The notes below the pieces were generated by a model, which did no database searches, was not told the origin of the DNA, and saw only the letters and a program-made list of their open reading frames with translations. Made by a program: the position numbers and the translations under genes. DNA of 64,000 nt from JAJEAD01 sp965221555. GTDB lineage: Bacteria; Pseudomonadota; Gammaproteobacteria; HK1. Below, piece by piece: positions 1-8,731 of the stretch; within the stretch, counting starts at the first letter, position 1; each line of letters opens with the position of its first letter. Where the stretch lies: NCBI GenBank assembly GCA_965221555.1, contig OZ244895.1:434001-498000 (forward strand), written 5' to 3'.

Positions 1-459
1 CACCGGACTGGTGCCTTCGAGGTTCGTGTACACGTTGACGTTCTGCGTGAACACGGTACCCACCGCCTGCCTGATCCGGGCGGCCAGATCACCGTTCCTG
101 GTCCCCGCCACGCGTATGGGGCCGATGTCCGGCACGAAGATGTTCCCCTGCGCATCCACCGCGACCACGTCGGCATAGTCGACCGCGCCCCACATCCGCA
201 GCGTGATGCGGTCTCCCGGGCGCACCAGGTATTCGGGATTCAGCCCGTCCTCGCGCTCGCGTTGAAAGCCGCCATCGAAGAGCTTCTCTCCGAAGGGACG
301 TACCCGCGCCTCCGCCGCCCCCGAAGCCGGCCGCGGCGGGGAAACGGCATCGCCGTCGTCGATCGACTGGGCCTGCGAGACCGCCGCGGCCATGGCGAGG
401 AAGATCCCGGCCGCCGCCAGAGACGCGGAGGAGCGGGCTCCGATGAAGCGAGATGGCAT
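1..459 (-). CDS. Polysaccharide export outer-membrane protein, 3' end outside window
   Basis: The first 153 codons of a Wza/KpsD-type periplasmic/outer-membrane export protein are present; the rest lies beyond the left edge. A signal peptide with a hydrophobic Ala-rich core ends near AVSQAQS. A variable linker follows, then the start of the polysaccharide-export domain (PEYLVRPGDRITLRMWG, then VDAQGNIFVPDIGPIRVAG). Such proteins form the channel through which capsule chains leave the cell. The ATG lies 3 bp downstream of the kpsE-like stop, so this is the last visible gene of the leftward export operon. The family call is firm; whether it is a lipoprotein Wza or a KpsD type cannot be told from this part. 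Confidence 0.85.
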   Translation of the reverse strand, partial: MPSRFIGARSSASLAAAGIFLAMAAAVSQAQSIDDGDAVSPPRPASGAAEARVRPFGEKLFDGGFQREREDGLNPEYLVRPGDRITLRMWGAVDYADVVAVDAQGNIFVPDIGPIRVAGTRNGDLAARIRQAVGTVFTQNVNVYTNLEGTSPV

Positions 460-461
460 TG

Positions 462-1646
462 TCACAACCCCATGTGGTCGTAGATCGAGGCCAGGATCAG
501 GGCGCCGATGCCATAGATCAGACTGGCCGCCAGAAAGACTATCAGTGTGTTCATCAAGCGTTCCGGCTCTATCGCCTCGTCGGGCAGCGCCGGCTTGACG
601 AAGGGGATCAGATAACGCTGCTTGCGCTGGGCGTCCGCCCTCGCGACTTCCAGGGAGGCAAGCGCCGACGAATAGCGGTGCTGCGCGAGCTCCTGCTCCA
701 GGAGCAGCGGCGCGTAGCCTTCTATCAGCCGGGTGAGATCGGAGCCCCCTTCGCTCGCGAGACGGGCCCGCTCGCTTTCCACCTGCGCAGTGAGCGCCGC
801 GACGCGGTTCTGCAAAGTCTTCACCTGCACGCTCTCCGAGTGCATGACGCTCTGCGTCTCCAGCAGCTCGGCCTTCGCCTCCGCCAGCTGGCTCTCCAGC
901 GTGGTGACGATGCTGAGCACCGCCGCGGTCTCCTCACCCGGGTCTATGGAGCGGCTCTCGTTGCGAAAACGGGTGATGGCCCGATTCGCTTCCCGCACCA
1001 GGGTCTCCGCCTGAGCGAGTTCGCGGCGAGCGAAGCGCAGCGTATCGTCGGTGATCCGCTCCGACATGCCATTCACCAGACGCTCACTGCGTTCGATGAT
1101 CTCGCTGGCGATGCGTCGCGCCGTTTCGGCGTCGAAAGCGCGCACCCTGAGCACCGTGATGTCGGTCCCCGTCTCCACCTCCACTTCAACCTTGTCGCGG
1201 TAGTACTCCAGGAACTCCTCCTCGGTGGCGTCCGCCCAGAGCCGCGACAGGAGGTCCACCGTGTCGGCCATGTAGTGCGCGCGCAGGTCGAGCTTGCCGT
1301 CGAGCTCGTCGAGCATGTCCCGGGCGAGAATGTAGTCGCGCACGATGCTGGCGTCATCCCCGGCCCGCGTGGTGGCGGCCGGCCCGAGCATGCTCGCGAG
1401 GATCCCGGTGGCCGGCGCCTGCTCACCGGTCCGGATCGCGTAGCGGGTCTCGGACACGAATACGTCCGAGGCCATCAGGCCGAAGTAGCCGCCCGTCAAC
1501 AGCGTGGGAAGCCCCACCATGATCAGGAAGGGGCGCAGAATGGCCCACCAGCGGCCCCGTTTCCGGCCTGGCGTCGACTCCCCGCCGAAGGCGAGCGCCT
1601 CGGAAGTGTCCGCCAGAGGTTGCGTCCCGGTGCCCGCCACTGCCAT
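462..1646 (-). CDS. kpsE: Capsule export inner-membrane PCP protein, KpsE/BexC-like
   Basis: This 394-residue protein has the KpsE/BexC layout: a cytoplasmic N-terminus, a membrane segment at about residues 35-58 followed by FVSETRYAIR, a long periplasmic region rich in coiled coil (about 150-330), and a second membrane segment near the C-terminus (RLMNTLIVFLAASLIYGIG). Family members couple the ABC transporter KpsMT to the outer-membrane export channel. The gene abuts the ATPase gene upstream with no spacer and the export-channel gene downstream by 3 bp, which supports one transcript and one trans-envelope complex. Confidence 0.88.
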   Translation of the reverse strand: MAVAGTGTQPLADTSEALAFGGESTPGRKRGRWWAILRPFLIMVGLPTLLTGGYFGLMASDVFVSETRYAIRTGEQAPATGILASMLGPAATTRAGDDASIVRDYILARDMLDELDGKLDLRAHYMADTVDLLSRLWADATEEEFLEYYRDKVEVEVETGTDITVLRVRAFDAETARRIASEIIERSERLVNGMSERITDDTLRFARRELAQAETLVREANRAITRFRNESRSIDPGEETAAVLSIVTTLESQLAEAKAELLETQSVMHSESVQVKTLQNRVAALTAQVESERARLASEGGSDLTRLIEGYAPLLLEQELAQHRYSSALASLEVARADAQRKQRYLIPFVKPALPDEAIEPERLMNTLIVFLAASLIYGIGALILASIYDHMGL

Positions 1647-2306
1647 CTAACTCCTGTCCATCAGCCGATCGTAGACGTCCATCGCCGTGTCCACCGATTC
1701 GTAGAGGGTGAGGCTGCCCCGGGTGAGCACCGCGGCATAGTCGCACTCCGCGCGAATCGCCTCCGGGTTGTGGGAGACGAGAATCACCGAGGCGTTGCGG
1801 GAGCGCTCCTTGAACTCGCGCCGGTACTTCCGGCTGAAACGCGCATCTCCGGTCGCGATGACCTCGTCGACCAGATAACAGTCGAACTCCACCGCGAAGC
1901 TGATCGCGAAGGCCAGGCGGGATCGCATACCGGAGGAGTAGGTCCGGATCGGCATGTCGAAGTAGGGGCCGAGCTCGGCGAAGTCGCGCGCGTAGCGCTC
2001 CACCGCGCGGGGCGCCTCGCCGTAAATTCTGGCCACGAAACGCGCCCCCTGGCGCCCCGTCATGTTGGGGCTGAACCCGCCGCTGAATCCCATCGGCCAC
2101 GAGACCCGGACATCTTTGAATACCCGGCCGTGGTCGGGAGGCTCCACCCCTCCGATGATGCGCAGCAGGGTCGACTTCCCCGCTCCGTTCACCCCGAGAA
2201 TGCCCACGCTCCTGCCGGTGGGAAAGACGGCGGATACCGAATCGAGAACGGTATGCCGGCCCGATCCCAGCCGGTACGACTTGGAGATCTCCTTGAGCTC
2301 GATCAT
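1647..2306 (-). CDS. kpsT: Capsule polysaccharide ABC transporter ATPase, KpsT-like
   Basis: This is the ATPase that powers export of lipid-linked polysaccharide with KpsM. Walker A is GVNGAGKSTLL, the signature is TYSSGMRSRLAFA, Walker B is CYLVDEVIATGD, and the switch His lies in ILVSHNPEA. I place the start at the ATG giving MIELKEISKSYR, which matches the family N-terminus and gives 219 residues. A GTG at 2360 would add 18 residues without family character. Neither start has a clear Shine-Dalgarno sequence. The usual kpsM-kpsT coupling is absent: 378 bp separate it from kpsM. Confidence 0.87.
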   Translation of the reverse strand: MIELKEISKSYRLGSGRHTVLDSVSAVFPTGRSVGILGVNGAGKSTLLRIIGGVEPPDHGRVFKDVRVSWPMGFSGGFSPNMTGRQGARFVARIYGEAPRAVERYARDFAELGPYFDMPIRTYSSGMRSRLAFAISFAVEFDCYLVDEVIATGDARFSRKYRREFKERSRNASVILVSHNPEAIRAECDYAAVLTRGSLTLYESVDTAMDVYDRLMDRS

Positions 2307-2684
2307 GGTATCCAGGAGATTGCTTCGCCGAACGATGTAGCGGATTCTCGATGGGCTCACGCCGCCAGAGGCCCGTCAAGGACGCCCCGTTGCCGGCGCC
2401 CTCGTCCCGAATTCGAACCCTGAGTCAAGGTCTTGGCGCAGTGCTCTCCCATGAGAACTCCTTGCGGCGCAGGCGTACAGGGAAGCAACCACTTTCCGGT
2501 GCGCCGGCACGCCGGTCGCCAGGGCGCATTCTCGTCTCCGCCCCACTTCCCCGATGCGCGAAGCGAGAACGCACCGGCGTACTTCGACCGCGATATCCCA
2601 TCCCCGGGACGCGTTGGCGGCCGTCCTTGCCGGCGGATGCGCCGCCGGTGCGCCCGTGCATCGGCGAAATGTGGTGACGGAGCC
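2307..2684. other. Long gap inside the capsule export operon
   Basis: No convincing gene is seen on either strand. The open frames here are GC-rich shadows with no family resemblance. The stretch separates the kpsM stop from the kpsT start, genes that usually overlap or nearly touch. It could hold a promoter or attenuator, or the debris of a lost gene; no clear terminator or promoter was found. Confidence 0.5.
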
Positions 2685-3503
2685 TCATTGTGCGTGGATT
2701 GCGATCAGGATGTGACGGCGTAGCGCGCGGTGCAGCAGAGCGGCGATGAACAACACGGCCAGCAACCAGAAGAGCGCGTAGAAGGAGCTGGTGTGCTGGC
2801 TCTCGAACTCGTGAAAGAAAGCCGAGCGCAGAAGATCGGTGATCTGCAGCAGGGGATTGATCAGGGCCAGGTCCCGGATGTCCGGCGGCAGCATCCCGGA
2901 AGTGAAGAAGACGCCGGATATCCAGAACAGCGGGCGCAGAATCACCGCGGGCACGATGCGATCGATCGCGGGGAAGAGCGGCTCGAGCGCCCCGCAGGCG
3001 GCGCCGAACCCGAGACCGGCCAGTCCCATCGCAATCAGCCAGCCGAAAGCCTCGATCGGCCTTTCGATCCGCACGTCTATCCCCAGGCCCCGCATCGCGA
3101 CAAGCAACGCGGCCAACACCACGATCGCGGTGGCGGTCTCGAGGAGAAAGCGCGCAATCACCACATCGAGGGCCGTTACCTGAGGGTAGACGAGCAACGC
3201 CTTGTTCGCGCTGACTCCGCGCAGCGTCGCCTGCGCCACGTCCCGAAACAGGAAGAAGGGAATGACGCCGGTCACGAAGAAGGGTACCGCCGGCATGCCG
3301 GCCGGCAGCGCCTTGCCGCCGACCGCGAGGATGAGGGAGAACGCAACCACGAAGGCGACCGGCTCCACGAAAGCCCAGAGATAGCCGAGCCGGTGGCGCG
3401 CGAACTTGACGTTGACCTCGCGCAGGACCAGGGCGTGAATGACCCGCGCCTGGACCGCCGCGCTCTCCCACCACGACTCCGACTGGGCGGACTGGGTGCG
3501 CAC
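2685..3503 (-). CDS. kpsM: Capsule polysaccharide ABC transporter permease, KpsM-like
   Basis: This 272-residue ABC-2 permease has six predicted membrane segments. It begins with a cytoplasmic amphipathic stretch (ALVLREVNVKFARHRLGYLW) typical of KpsM/Wzm/BexB. The segments AFVVAFSLILAVGG, VPFFVTGVIPFFLF, TATAIVVLAALLVAM and the C-terminal SFYALFWLLAVLFIAALLH are clear. With KpsT it moves capsule polysaccharide across the inner membrane. The small lipoprotein gene ends 6 bp upstream, so the two are probably co-transcribed. Confidence 0.87.
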   Translation of the reverse strand: MRTQSAQSESWWESAAVQARVIHALVLREVNVKFARHRLGYLWAFVEPVAFVVAFSLILAVGGKALPAGMPAVPFFVTGVIPFFLFRDVAQATLRGVSANKALLVYPQVTALDVVIARFLLETATAIVVLAALLVAMRGLGIDVRIERPIEAFGWLIAMGLAGLGFGAACGALEPLFPAIDRIVPAVILRPLFWISGVFFTSGMLPPDIRDLALINPLLQITDLLRSAFFHEFESQHTSSFYALFWLLAVLFIAALLHRALRRHILIAIHAQ

Positions 3504-3509
3504 GCGGCC

Positions 3510-3938
3510 TCAGGGCGAAGCCGGGACCAGCAGCACGGCCCGGGACCAGGCGCCATCCGGACGCTCGCACGCCAGTCCCGCCTGGTCTCCCGCCGGGATG
3601 GCGTCGCCGGCCGCGGTGTAGCGACGGCAGAGGCGTCCGCTCGCGGCGTGATAGGCGCGTCCCGCGCTCACCACTGCCCGGTGACCGGTGGTGGGAAGGA
3701 CCAGCTCCCGGACTTCGCCCTCCCCCGCCCCGGCGAGGAAGTCGAGCAGGGCGTCCCCCGTGGTACGCGGTGAAGCACTGACGACCGCGGCCGCCGCCTC
3801 GACCGCCCCGGCCGCGCTTCGCGCGAACTCTTGCAGCGCGGGGGGAGCACAGGCGGACACTCCGCACACGATGAGGAGGAGCGCCGCCGCGCCACGCGGC
3901 CCGGATCGGGTCGACCGCACTCTAGCCTCGATAGCCAA
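3510..3938 (-). CDS. Small predicted lipoprotein in capsule export operon
   Basis: This 142-residue protein has an N-terminal hydrophobic stretch ending in a lipobox-like VCGVSAC, so it is probably lipid-anchored. The rest is a short Ala-rich linker and a compact domain with GRAYHAASGRLCRRY and a further Cys (GLACERPDG), which could pair with the first in the periplasm. I recall similar small proteins beside capsule export genes in other proteobacteria (DVU3141-like), but this cannot be confirmed here. Its position just ahead of kpsM suggests a role in surface polysaccharide export or assembly. Function unknown. Confidence 0.7.
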   Translation of the reverse strand: MAIEARVRSTRSGPRGAAALLLIVCGVSACAPPALQEFARSAAGAVEAAAAVVSASPRTTGDALLDFLAGAGEGEVRELVLPTTGHRAVVSAGRAYHAASGRLCRRYTAAGDAIPAGDQAGLACERPDGAWSRAVLLVPASP

Positions 3939-3975
3939 TTGCTTCGTCCACGTCTGGATATGCCGCCGTCTTCGG

Positions 3976-5235
3976 TCAATTCAAGAGGAAGGGCGGGAGC
4001 TTCTTCTCCACCGCAACGTTGTCGAGGCGGACGTAGCGCGGAAGACCGCCCTCGTAGGGGGGGTAGTCCTCTCCCTGGATGAGGGGCCGCAGATAGCGGC
4101 GGCACTCGGCGCTGATCGAGAATCCGTCGGCGGCGATGTATTCGCGCGGCATCTTTTTCTCCACGTTCGCCACATCGGCCAGTGACGCCTCTCCCACTTC
4201 CCACTCGTAGGGGGTATCGGACTTGCGCACGATGACCGGCATCATCGCGTTCCGGCCGGCGAGCGCCATCTCCACCGCGGCCCGGCCGAGCGCATAGGCC
4301 TGCTCCACATCGACCCGGGAAGCGATGTGACGCGCCGAGCGCTGCAGGTAGTCGGCTACCGCCCAGTGGTACTTGTACCCGTGCTTCGCCTTGACCAGGT
4401 TCGCGATAACCGGCGCGACCCCGCCAAGCTGCGCGTGGCCGAATGCGTCACGGGCGCCCGCCTCCGAAAGGAAACGGCCATCGGGGTCGCGGAGCCCTTC
4501 GGAGACCACGATTGCGCAATAACCGACTCTCTCGACCACCTCCTTCACCCGGGCGAGGAAGGCCTCCTCGTCGAAGGGGATCTCGGGAAAGAGGATGATC
4601 TGAGGCGCATCGTCCTCGTGCTCGGCCGCGAGTCCGCCCGCCGCCGCGATCCATCCTGCGTGGCGGCCCATGACCTCCAGCACGAAGACCTTGGTCGAGG
4701 TCAGCGCCATGGACGCGACATCGTAGGCGGCCTCGCGTATGGAAACCGCCACGTACTTCGCGACCGAACCGAAGCCGGGACAGTTGTCGGTGACGGGGAG
4801 ATCGTTGTCGACGGTCTTGGGAATTCCGACGCCGACGAGGGGATAGCCGGCCTCCTCCCCGAGCCGCGACACCTTCCAGGCGGTATCGGCGGAATCTCCG
4901 CCTCCGTTGTAGAAGAAGTAGCCGATGTCGTGCGCACGGAAGACCTCGATGAGACGCTGGTACTCGGCCCGGTTCTCCTCGAGACCCTTGAGCTTGTAGC
5001 GACACGACCCGAAAGCCCCGGACGGGGTATGGCGCAACGCCGCGATCGCCTCGGGCGAGTCCTGGCTGGTATCGATGAGATCCTCGGTGAGCGCTCCGAT
5101 GATGCCGTTGCGGCCCGCAAGCACTTTGCCGATCCGCTCGGGATGCGCCCTCGCGGTCTCGATTACCCCGGCCGCGGTTGCGTTGATGACGGCGGTGACG
5201 CCGCCGGACTGCGCGTAGAACGCATTTCTGCGCAT
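3976..5235 (-). CDS. pfp: Pyrophosphate-dependent 6-phosphofructokinase
   Basis: This 419-residue PfkA-superfamily enzyme phosphorylates fructose 6-phosphate. The phosphoryl-donor loop reads NGGGDSADTAW and the catalytic loop VGIPKTVDNDLP. Asp in the first and Lys in the second are the residues that mark PPi use; ATP enzymes have Gly at both places. VLEVMGRHAGWIAAAGGLA contains the MGR fructose-phosphate motif. The start is the ATG giving MRRNAFYAQSGG, because the upstream 19 codons do not resemble the family. A PPi enzyme is reversible and can serve both glycolysis and gluconeogenesis. It lies 37 bp upstream of the lipoprotein gene on the same strand. Confidence 0.88.
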   Translation of the reverse strand: MRRNAFYAQSGGVTAVINATAAGVIETARAHPERIGKVLAGRNGIIGALTEDLIDTSQDSPEAIAALRHTPSGAFGSCRYKLKGLEENRAEYQRLIEVFRAHDIGYFFYNGGGDSADTAWKVSRLGEEAGYPLVGVGIPKTVDNDLPVTDNCPGFGSVAKYVAVSIREAAYDVASMALTSTKVFVLEVMGRHAGWIAAAGGLAAEHEDDAPQIILFPEIPFDEEAFLARVKEVVERVGYCAIVVSEGLRDPDGRFLSEAGARDAFGHAQLGGVAPVIANLVKAKHGYKYHWAVADYLQRSARHIASRVDVEQAYALGRAAVEMALAGRNAMMPVIVRKSDTPYEWEVGEASLADVANVEKKMPREYIAADGFSISAECRRYLRPLIQGEDYPPYEGGLPRYVRLDNVAVEKKLPPFLLN

Positions 5236-5330
5236 GAAAAACCAGTTTGGGGGAGTGGCGTTGCGCGCGATCCTAGCCACGGGTGCGGCCATCGTCCAAT
5301 GACCGCCCGAGACTGTCGTTGCGCCGCGAC

Positions 5331-5471
5331 ATATCGCCGGCTTTCGTCGACCTCGGGCGCGAGGACGGCGTGGCAGCGGGGCGCACGGACCAGAACGCGC
5401 GAAAGGGTGAGCCGAAACACACGAAGCGCCGGTGGCGCACAGCTGCTGATCGGTGAGATTTCCGGGCTAGA
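5331..5471 (-). repeat. Dispersed repeat, copy A
   Basis: A degenerate copy of the dispersed family in reverse orientation: GGGCGCGAGGACGGCGTGG, then GGGGCGCACGGACC, ending in GATCGGTGAGATTTCCGGGC followed by TAG. The Shine-Dalgarno of bepA starts 4 bp beyond its end. The left boundary is approximate. Confidence 0.65.
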
Positions 5472-5488
5472 CTTGGGAGGTGCCTTCG

Positions 5489-6949
5489 ATGCCGCCATTC
5501 CATTGCCCCGTCGGCCCGGGAATCAGGGCCGCGCTGATCGCCTGCGCGCTGGCGATCGCGCCCTCGGCGCTCGCCAGCACCGAGCTTCCCGATTTCGGCG
5601 ACATCTCGTCGACCGCCCTCTCACCGGCCGAGGAACGACGCCTCGGCGAGGCCTTCATGCGGGAGATTCGGGCCCGCCTTGCCCTTGTCGACGACCCCGA
5701 AGTCGAAGAGTACGTGGACTCGGTGGGACGCCGGCTCGCGGCCGCGGGCGATACGGGCAGCCAACCTTTCCACTTCTTCGTGGTGGCCGAGGACGACATC
5801 AACGCCTTCGCCGGACCCGGAGGCTACATCGGCATCAACGCCGGACTCATCACGAGCACCGACTCGGAAGCGGAGCTCGCCTCGGTCATCGCCCACGAGA
5901 TGGCGCATGTCACTCAGCGCCATATCGCCCGGCGCTTCGAACAACAGGAGCGCTCCACCCTTCCGGTCTTCGCCGCGATCGTGGCGGCGGCGGTGCTCGG
6001 ATCGCAGTCTCCCGATCTCGGACAGGCGGCAGCCACCGCGGCCCTCGGTACGGCCGTTCAGGCGAACCTCAACTTCAGCCGGGAGGCCGAACAGGAAGCC
6101 GATCGAGTGGGTCTCACGGTGCTCGAGCTCGCAGGCTACGACGCGCAGGCGATGCCCGCTTTCCTGGAGAAGCTGCAACTGTCCCAGCGTTACGCCCACA
6201 AGGCGCCGGAGTATCTCTCCACCCACCCCCTCACCACGTCACGCATTGCCGACCTGCGGGCCCGGGCGGAGCAGTCCCCGCAGCCCGGGCGCCAGGACAG
6301 TCTGCGCTATCTGCTGGTCAAGGCGAGGCTGGAGGCGCTGTCACGCGACGACCCTCAGCGCGCGCTCGAGTTCTTCGAGGATTCCCTGGAGCGCGGCGGG
6401 CACGGGAACGTCTCCGCCGCCTACGGCCTGGGTCTGACGCTCGCGCGCACCGGCGCCCACGACGAGGCGAGCAGGATCTTCGAGACCCTCGTAGAGAAGC
6501 ATCCGGAGGAGGTGGCACTGCGCATCGCGGCGGCGGAGAACGAGTTCACGGCGGGCCGAGTCTCCAGGAGCTTGGAGATCTACGAAGACACTTACAAAAA
6601 GTATCCGGACAGCCGGGCTCTGGTCACCGCTTTCGCGGAGGCCCTGGTACGCAGCCAGCGCGCCGACGAGGCGCTCGATCTCATCGGCGCTTTCTCTCGC
6701 TCGACGCAGAGGGACCATCGCCTGCACCGGCTCGAGGCGGAGGCGTACGCGCAACGGGGTGAATCGACTCGAAGCCGCCTGTCGCTCGCCGAGCACTATT
6801 TTCTGATCGGGCGGCTCGATGCCGCCATCCACCAACTGCAACTCGCGACCCAGGACCGGGATGCCGGCTACTACCTCCTCTCCCGAGTGGAGGCGAGACT
6901 CAATGAGCTGCTGGAGGAAGGGAGACTGCGCTCCGCGGCGGGCGCCTGA
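5489..6949 (+). CDS. bepA: Periplasmic M48 metalloprotease/chaperone, BepA-like
   Basis: A 486-residue exported protein: signal peptide to about residue 30 (ACALAIAPSALAS), M48 domain with zinc motif HEMAH at 136-140 and the downstream ligand in EAEQEADRVG, then a C-terminal TPR region (from about 260) ending near the stop. BepA (YfgC) degrades or helps fold stalled LptD and BAM clients at the outer membrane. The ATG is preceded by GGGAGG with 8-bp spacing; the in-frame GTG 9 bp earlier lies inside that ribosome-binding site and is unlikely to be used. Confidence 0.9.
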   Translation: MPPFHCPVGPGIRAALIACALAIAPSALASTELPDFGDISSTALSPAEERRLGEAFMREIRARLALVDDPEVEEYVDSVGRRLAAAGDTGSQPFHFFVVAEDDINAFAGPGGYIGINAGLITSTDSEAELASVIAHEMAHVTQRHIARRFEQQERSTLPVFAAIVAAAVLGSQSPDLGQAAATAALGTAVQANLNFSREAEQEADRVGLTVLELAGYDAQAMPAFLEKLQLSQRYAHKAPEYLSTHPLTTSRIADLRARAEQSPQPGRQDSLRYLLVKARLEALSRDDPQRALEFFEDSLERGGHGNVSAAYGLGLTLARTGAHDEASRIFETLVEKHPEEVALRIAAAENEFTAGRVSRSLEIYEDTYKKYPDSRALVTAFAEALVRSQRADEALDLIGAFSRSTQRDHRLHRLEAEAYAQRGESTRSRLSLAEHYFLIGRLDAAIHQLQLATQDRDAGYYLLSRVEARLNELLEEGRLRSAAGA

Positions 6950-7015
6950 GAGGCCACCGCCAGGCACCATCCAACACATCAGGCGCTCCCTCTGTCTCAC
7001 CGATTCACGAGGGAA

Positions 7016-7200
7016 AGCCCGCAAACCTCACCTGTTTCTCGACTGGCGGATTCCAGTACGCGGGCGCTTGCGGGCCTTCCTCCGTCACGCCGCTTTCAAC
7101 TTCGTTTCGCCTACGACTTCAGCGTCTTCCGATCCGTGCGCTCCACTGTCACGGCATCCTGGCGCCCGAAGCGGCCGAAAGTCGGTGAAGTTTCCGGGCT
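7016..7200 (+). repeat. Dispersed repeat, copy B
   Basis: A forward copy lying between the convergent ends of bepA and the glycosyltransferase gene. It begins AGCCCGCAAACCTCACC and ends CGGTGAAGTTTCCGGGCT. The interior has the family blocks TACGACTTCAGCGTCTTCCG and CACGGCATCCTGGCGCCCGA. The glycosyltransferase stop is 10 bp from the right end. Confidence 0.8.
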
Positions 7201-7209
7201 GCAGACGCT

Positions 7210-8508
7210 TCACTTCCGCGCTTCGCTCGGATCTCCCGCGTGCACCGCGTTGCGTTCCCGGCGCCCCGCTCGCCCGTCCCGGGAGGGAGAGCGGAGACTG
7301 CGAAGCAGGGTCTCGTACTCCGCGGCCGCGCGGTCCACGGAGAAGTCGGCGGCGCGTTCCCGCAGCAGGCTTTGCTCCGGTCGCCGCTCCAGGACGCCAA
7401 GCATCGCCATTGCCAGCGCCCTCACGTCTCCCACCGGGACCAGGGGGCCCACCTCTCCGTCGCGGAGAATTTCCGCCGGACCCGAAGGGCAGTCGGTACT
7501 GACGCACGGGCAGCCGCAGGCCAGCGCCTCGACGACAACCCTCGAGAACCCTTCGTAGCGCGAGGACACCACGAAGAGGGCGGCGCGGGCCATGAGCGGG
7601 AACGGGTTGTCGGTCCATCCGGGCAGCGAGACCCGATCCTCAAGGCCAAGCTCTCTGACCAATCGCTCGAGTCTCTTTCTCTCCTTCCCTTCGCCGAGGA
7701 TCACCAGACGGCTGCGACGCCGGGCGGTGACGAGAGCAAAGGCCCTGACCAGGGTGCGGAAGTCCTTCTGCGCGGTAAACCTGCCGGCGGAGAGAATGAC
7801 GGGATCGCCACCCTCGAGAAACCACGGGTGATCGTGAAGCGGCGTCATGCCGCGCCGCGGGTGGGGGATCGGAACCGGGTTGTAGATGGTTCTGATCCGG
7901 TCTCTGGCCACGCCCAGGACCGATGACAAGCTGTCGGACACGCCCCGGGACACCCCCACGAGGCACGCCGCGTCCGTATAGAGGTCCCGGCGCATCCGTT
8001 GGCGAAAGCGCCACGATCGGTCGTGCGTCACGACGACACGAACCGTCGGCACGATGGGTGGGGGGCGAGCGGCGAGGCGGCAGGCCAGAAGGGTTGCCGC
8101 CTCGCCGCCGAACGAGTTCGGCAGGATGCAGTCCGGGTTGCGCAGCTCCAGGTAGCTCGCCACCCCTCGGGTCCAGCGCGCCAGACGCGGTCCGGGGAGG
8201 CAGGACACTCGCCAGGCGAGGGCGCCCGCCATGTCCCGCCAGCGCGGGGACCGCGCCGGCACGTTCAGCCGATTCATTCGGGCGAGCGCCGCGGCGGCGC
8301 TCTTTTGCGTCACTTCGTCCGTGCTCCGGTCAACGACGAAGAGGCGGGCCCGCCGCGGCACTTCGTCGGGGTAGTGAACGCGCGACCGGAGCAAGACGAT
8401 ATCGACCTCGTGGCCGCGGTCGATCAATCCCCGCGCCAGCCAGAGCACCGACCTCTCCGCCCCTCCTCCGAAAAGATCCCGGATGATCAGAGCGACGCGC
8501 ATCGTCAT
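7210..8508 (-). CDS. Glycosyltransferase family 4 (GT-B fold)
   Basis: This 432-residue GT-B enzyme starts with MRVALIIRDLFGGGAERSV, the GT4 N-terminal glycine loop. The C-terminal domain carries ILSAGRFTAQKDFRTLVRAF and the EX7E donor motif region YEGFSRVVVEALACGCP, followed by PAEILRDGEVGPLV. It should transfer a sugar from a nucleotide donor to a lipid or glycan. The acceptor is unknown. It lies downstream of ilvE and the PKS block but is separated from them by repeat copy C, so membership in that pathway is only possible. GTG/ATG choices at 8508 and 8502 differ by two residues. Confidence 0.85.
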   Translation of the reverse strand: MTMRVALIIRDLFGGGAERSVLWLARGLIDRGHEVDIVLLRSRVHYPDEVPRRARLFVVDRSTDEVTQKSAAAALARMNRLNVPARSPRWRDMAGALAWRVSCLPGPRLARWTRGVASYLELRNPDCILPNSFGGEAATLLACRLAARPPPIVPTVRVVVTHDRSWRFRQRMRRDLYTDAACLVGVSRGVSDSLSSVLGVARDRIRTIYNPVPIPHPRRGMTPLHDHPWFLEGGDPVILSAGRFTAQKDFRTLVRAFALVTARRRSRLVILGEGKERKRLERLVRELGLEDRVSLPGWTDNPFPLMARAALFVVSSRYEGFSRVVVEALACGCPCVSTDCPSGPAEILRDGEVGPLVPVGDVRALAMAMLGVLERRPEQSLLRERAADFSVDRAAAEYETLLRSLRSPSRDGRAGRRERNAVHAGDPSEARK

Positions 8509-8551
8509 CCGCGTGCCCGCAGCACTCGGGAATCAAGGAGACCGGATGGTT

Positions 8552-8731
8552 AGCCCGGAAGATTCACCGATTTTCGTAGCGAGGGCGCCAATATGCCGTG
8601 ATAGTGGGGCGCACGGACTGAAAGACGCTGAAGGCGTAGCCGACACTACGTCGAAGCGGCTTGAGGGAGTACGACCCGCTAGCGCGAGCATATTGGCGTC
8701 CGCAGTAGGAAATCGGTGAATCTTCCGGGCT
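8552..8731 (-). repeat. Dispersed repeat, copy C (reference copy with intact ends)
   Basis: The clearest copy, 180 bp. The left end is TTAGCCCGGAAGATTCACCG and the right end CGGTGAATCTTCCGGGCTAG, giving inverted ends of about 22 bp flanked by TA on both sides. The interior reads GAGGGCGCCAATATGCCGTG, then GCACGGACTGAAAGACGCTG. The TA dinucleotides flanking the ends would fit a TA target-site duplication. The right-hand CTA is the ilvE stop codon read on the other strand. Confidence 0.85.

Noticed and set aside
453..2423. 656-codon open frame on the plus strand over the capsule genes
   Set aside because: Antisense to kpsE and kpsT, which have clear family motifs; composition (Arg, Gly, His-rich) is that of a GC-rich shadow frame.
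4327..6762. 811-codon plus-strand frame across phosphofructokinase and bepA
   Set aside because: Runs antisense to one real gene and out of frame through another; low-complexity residues and no domains.
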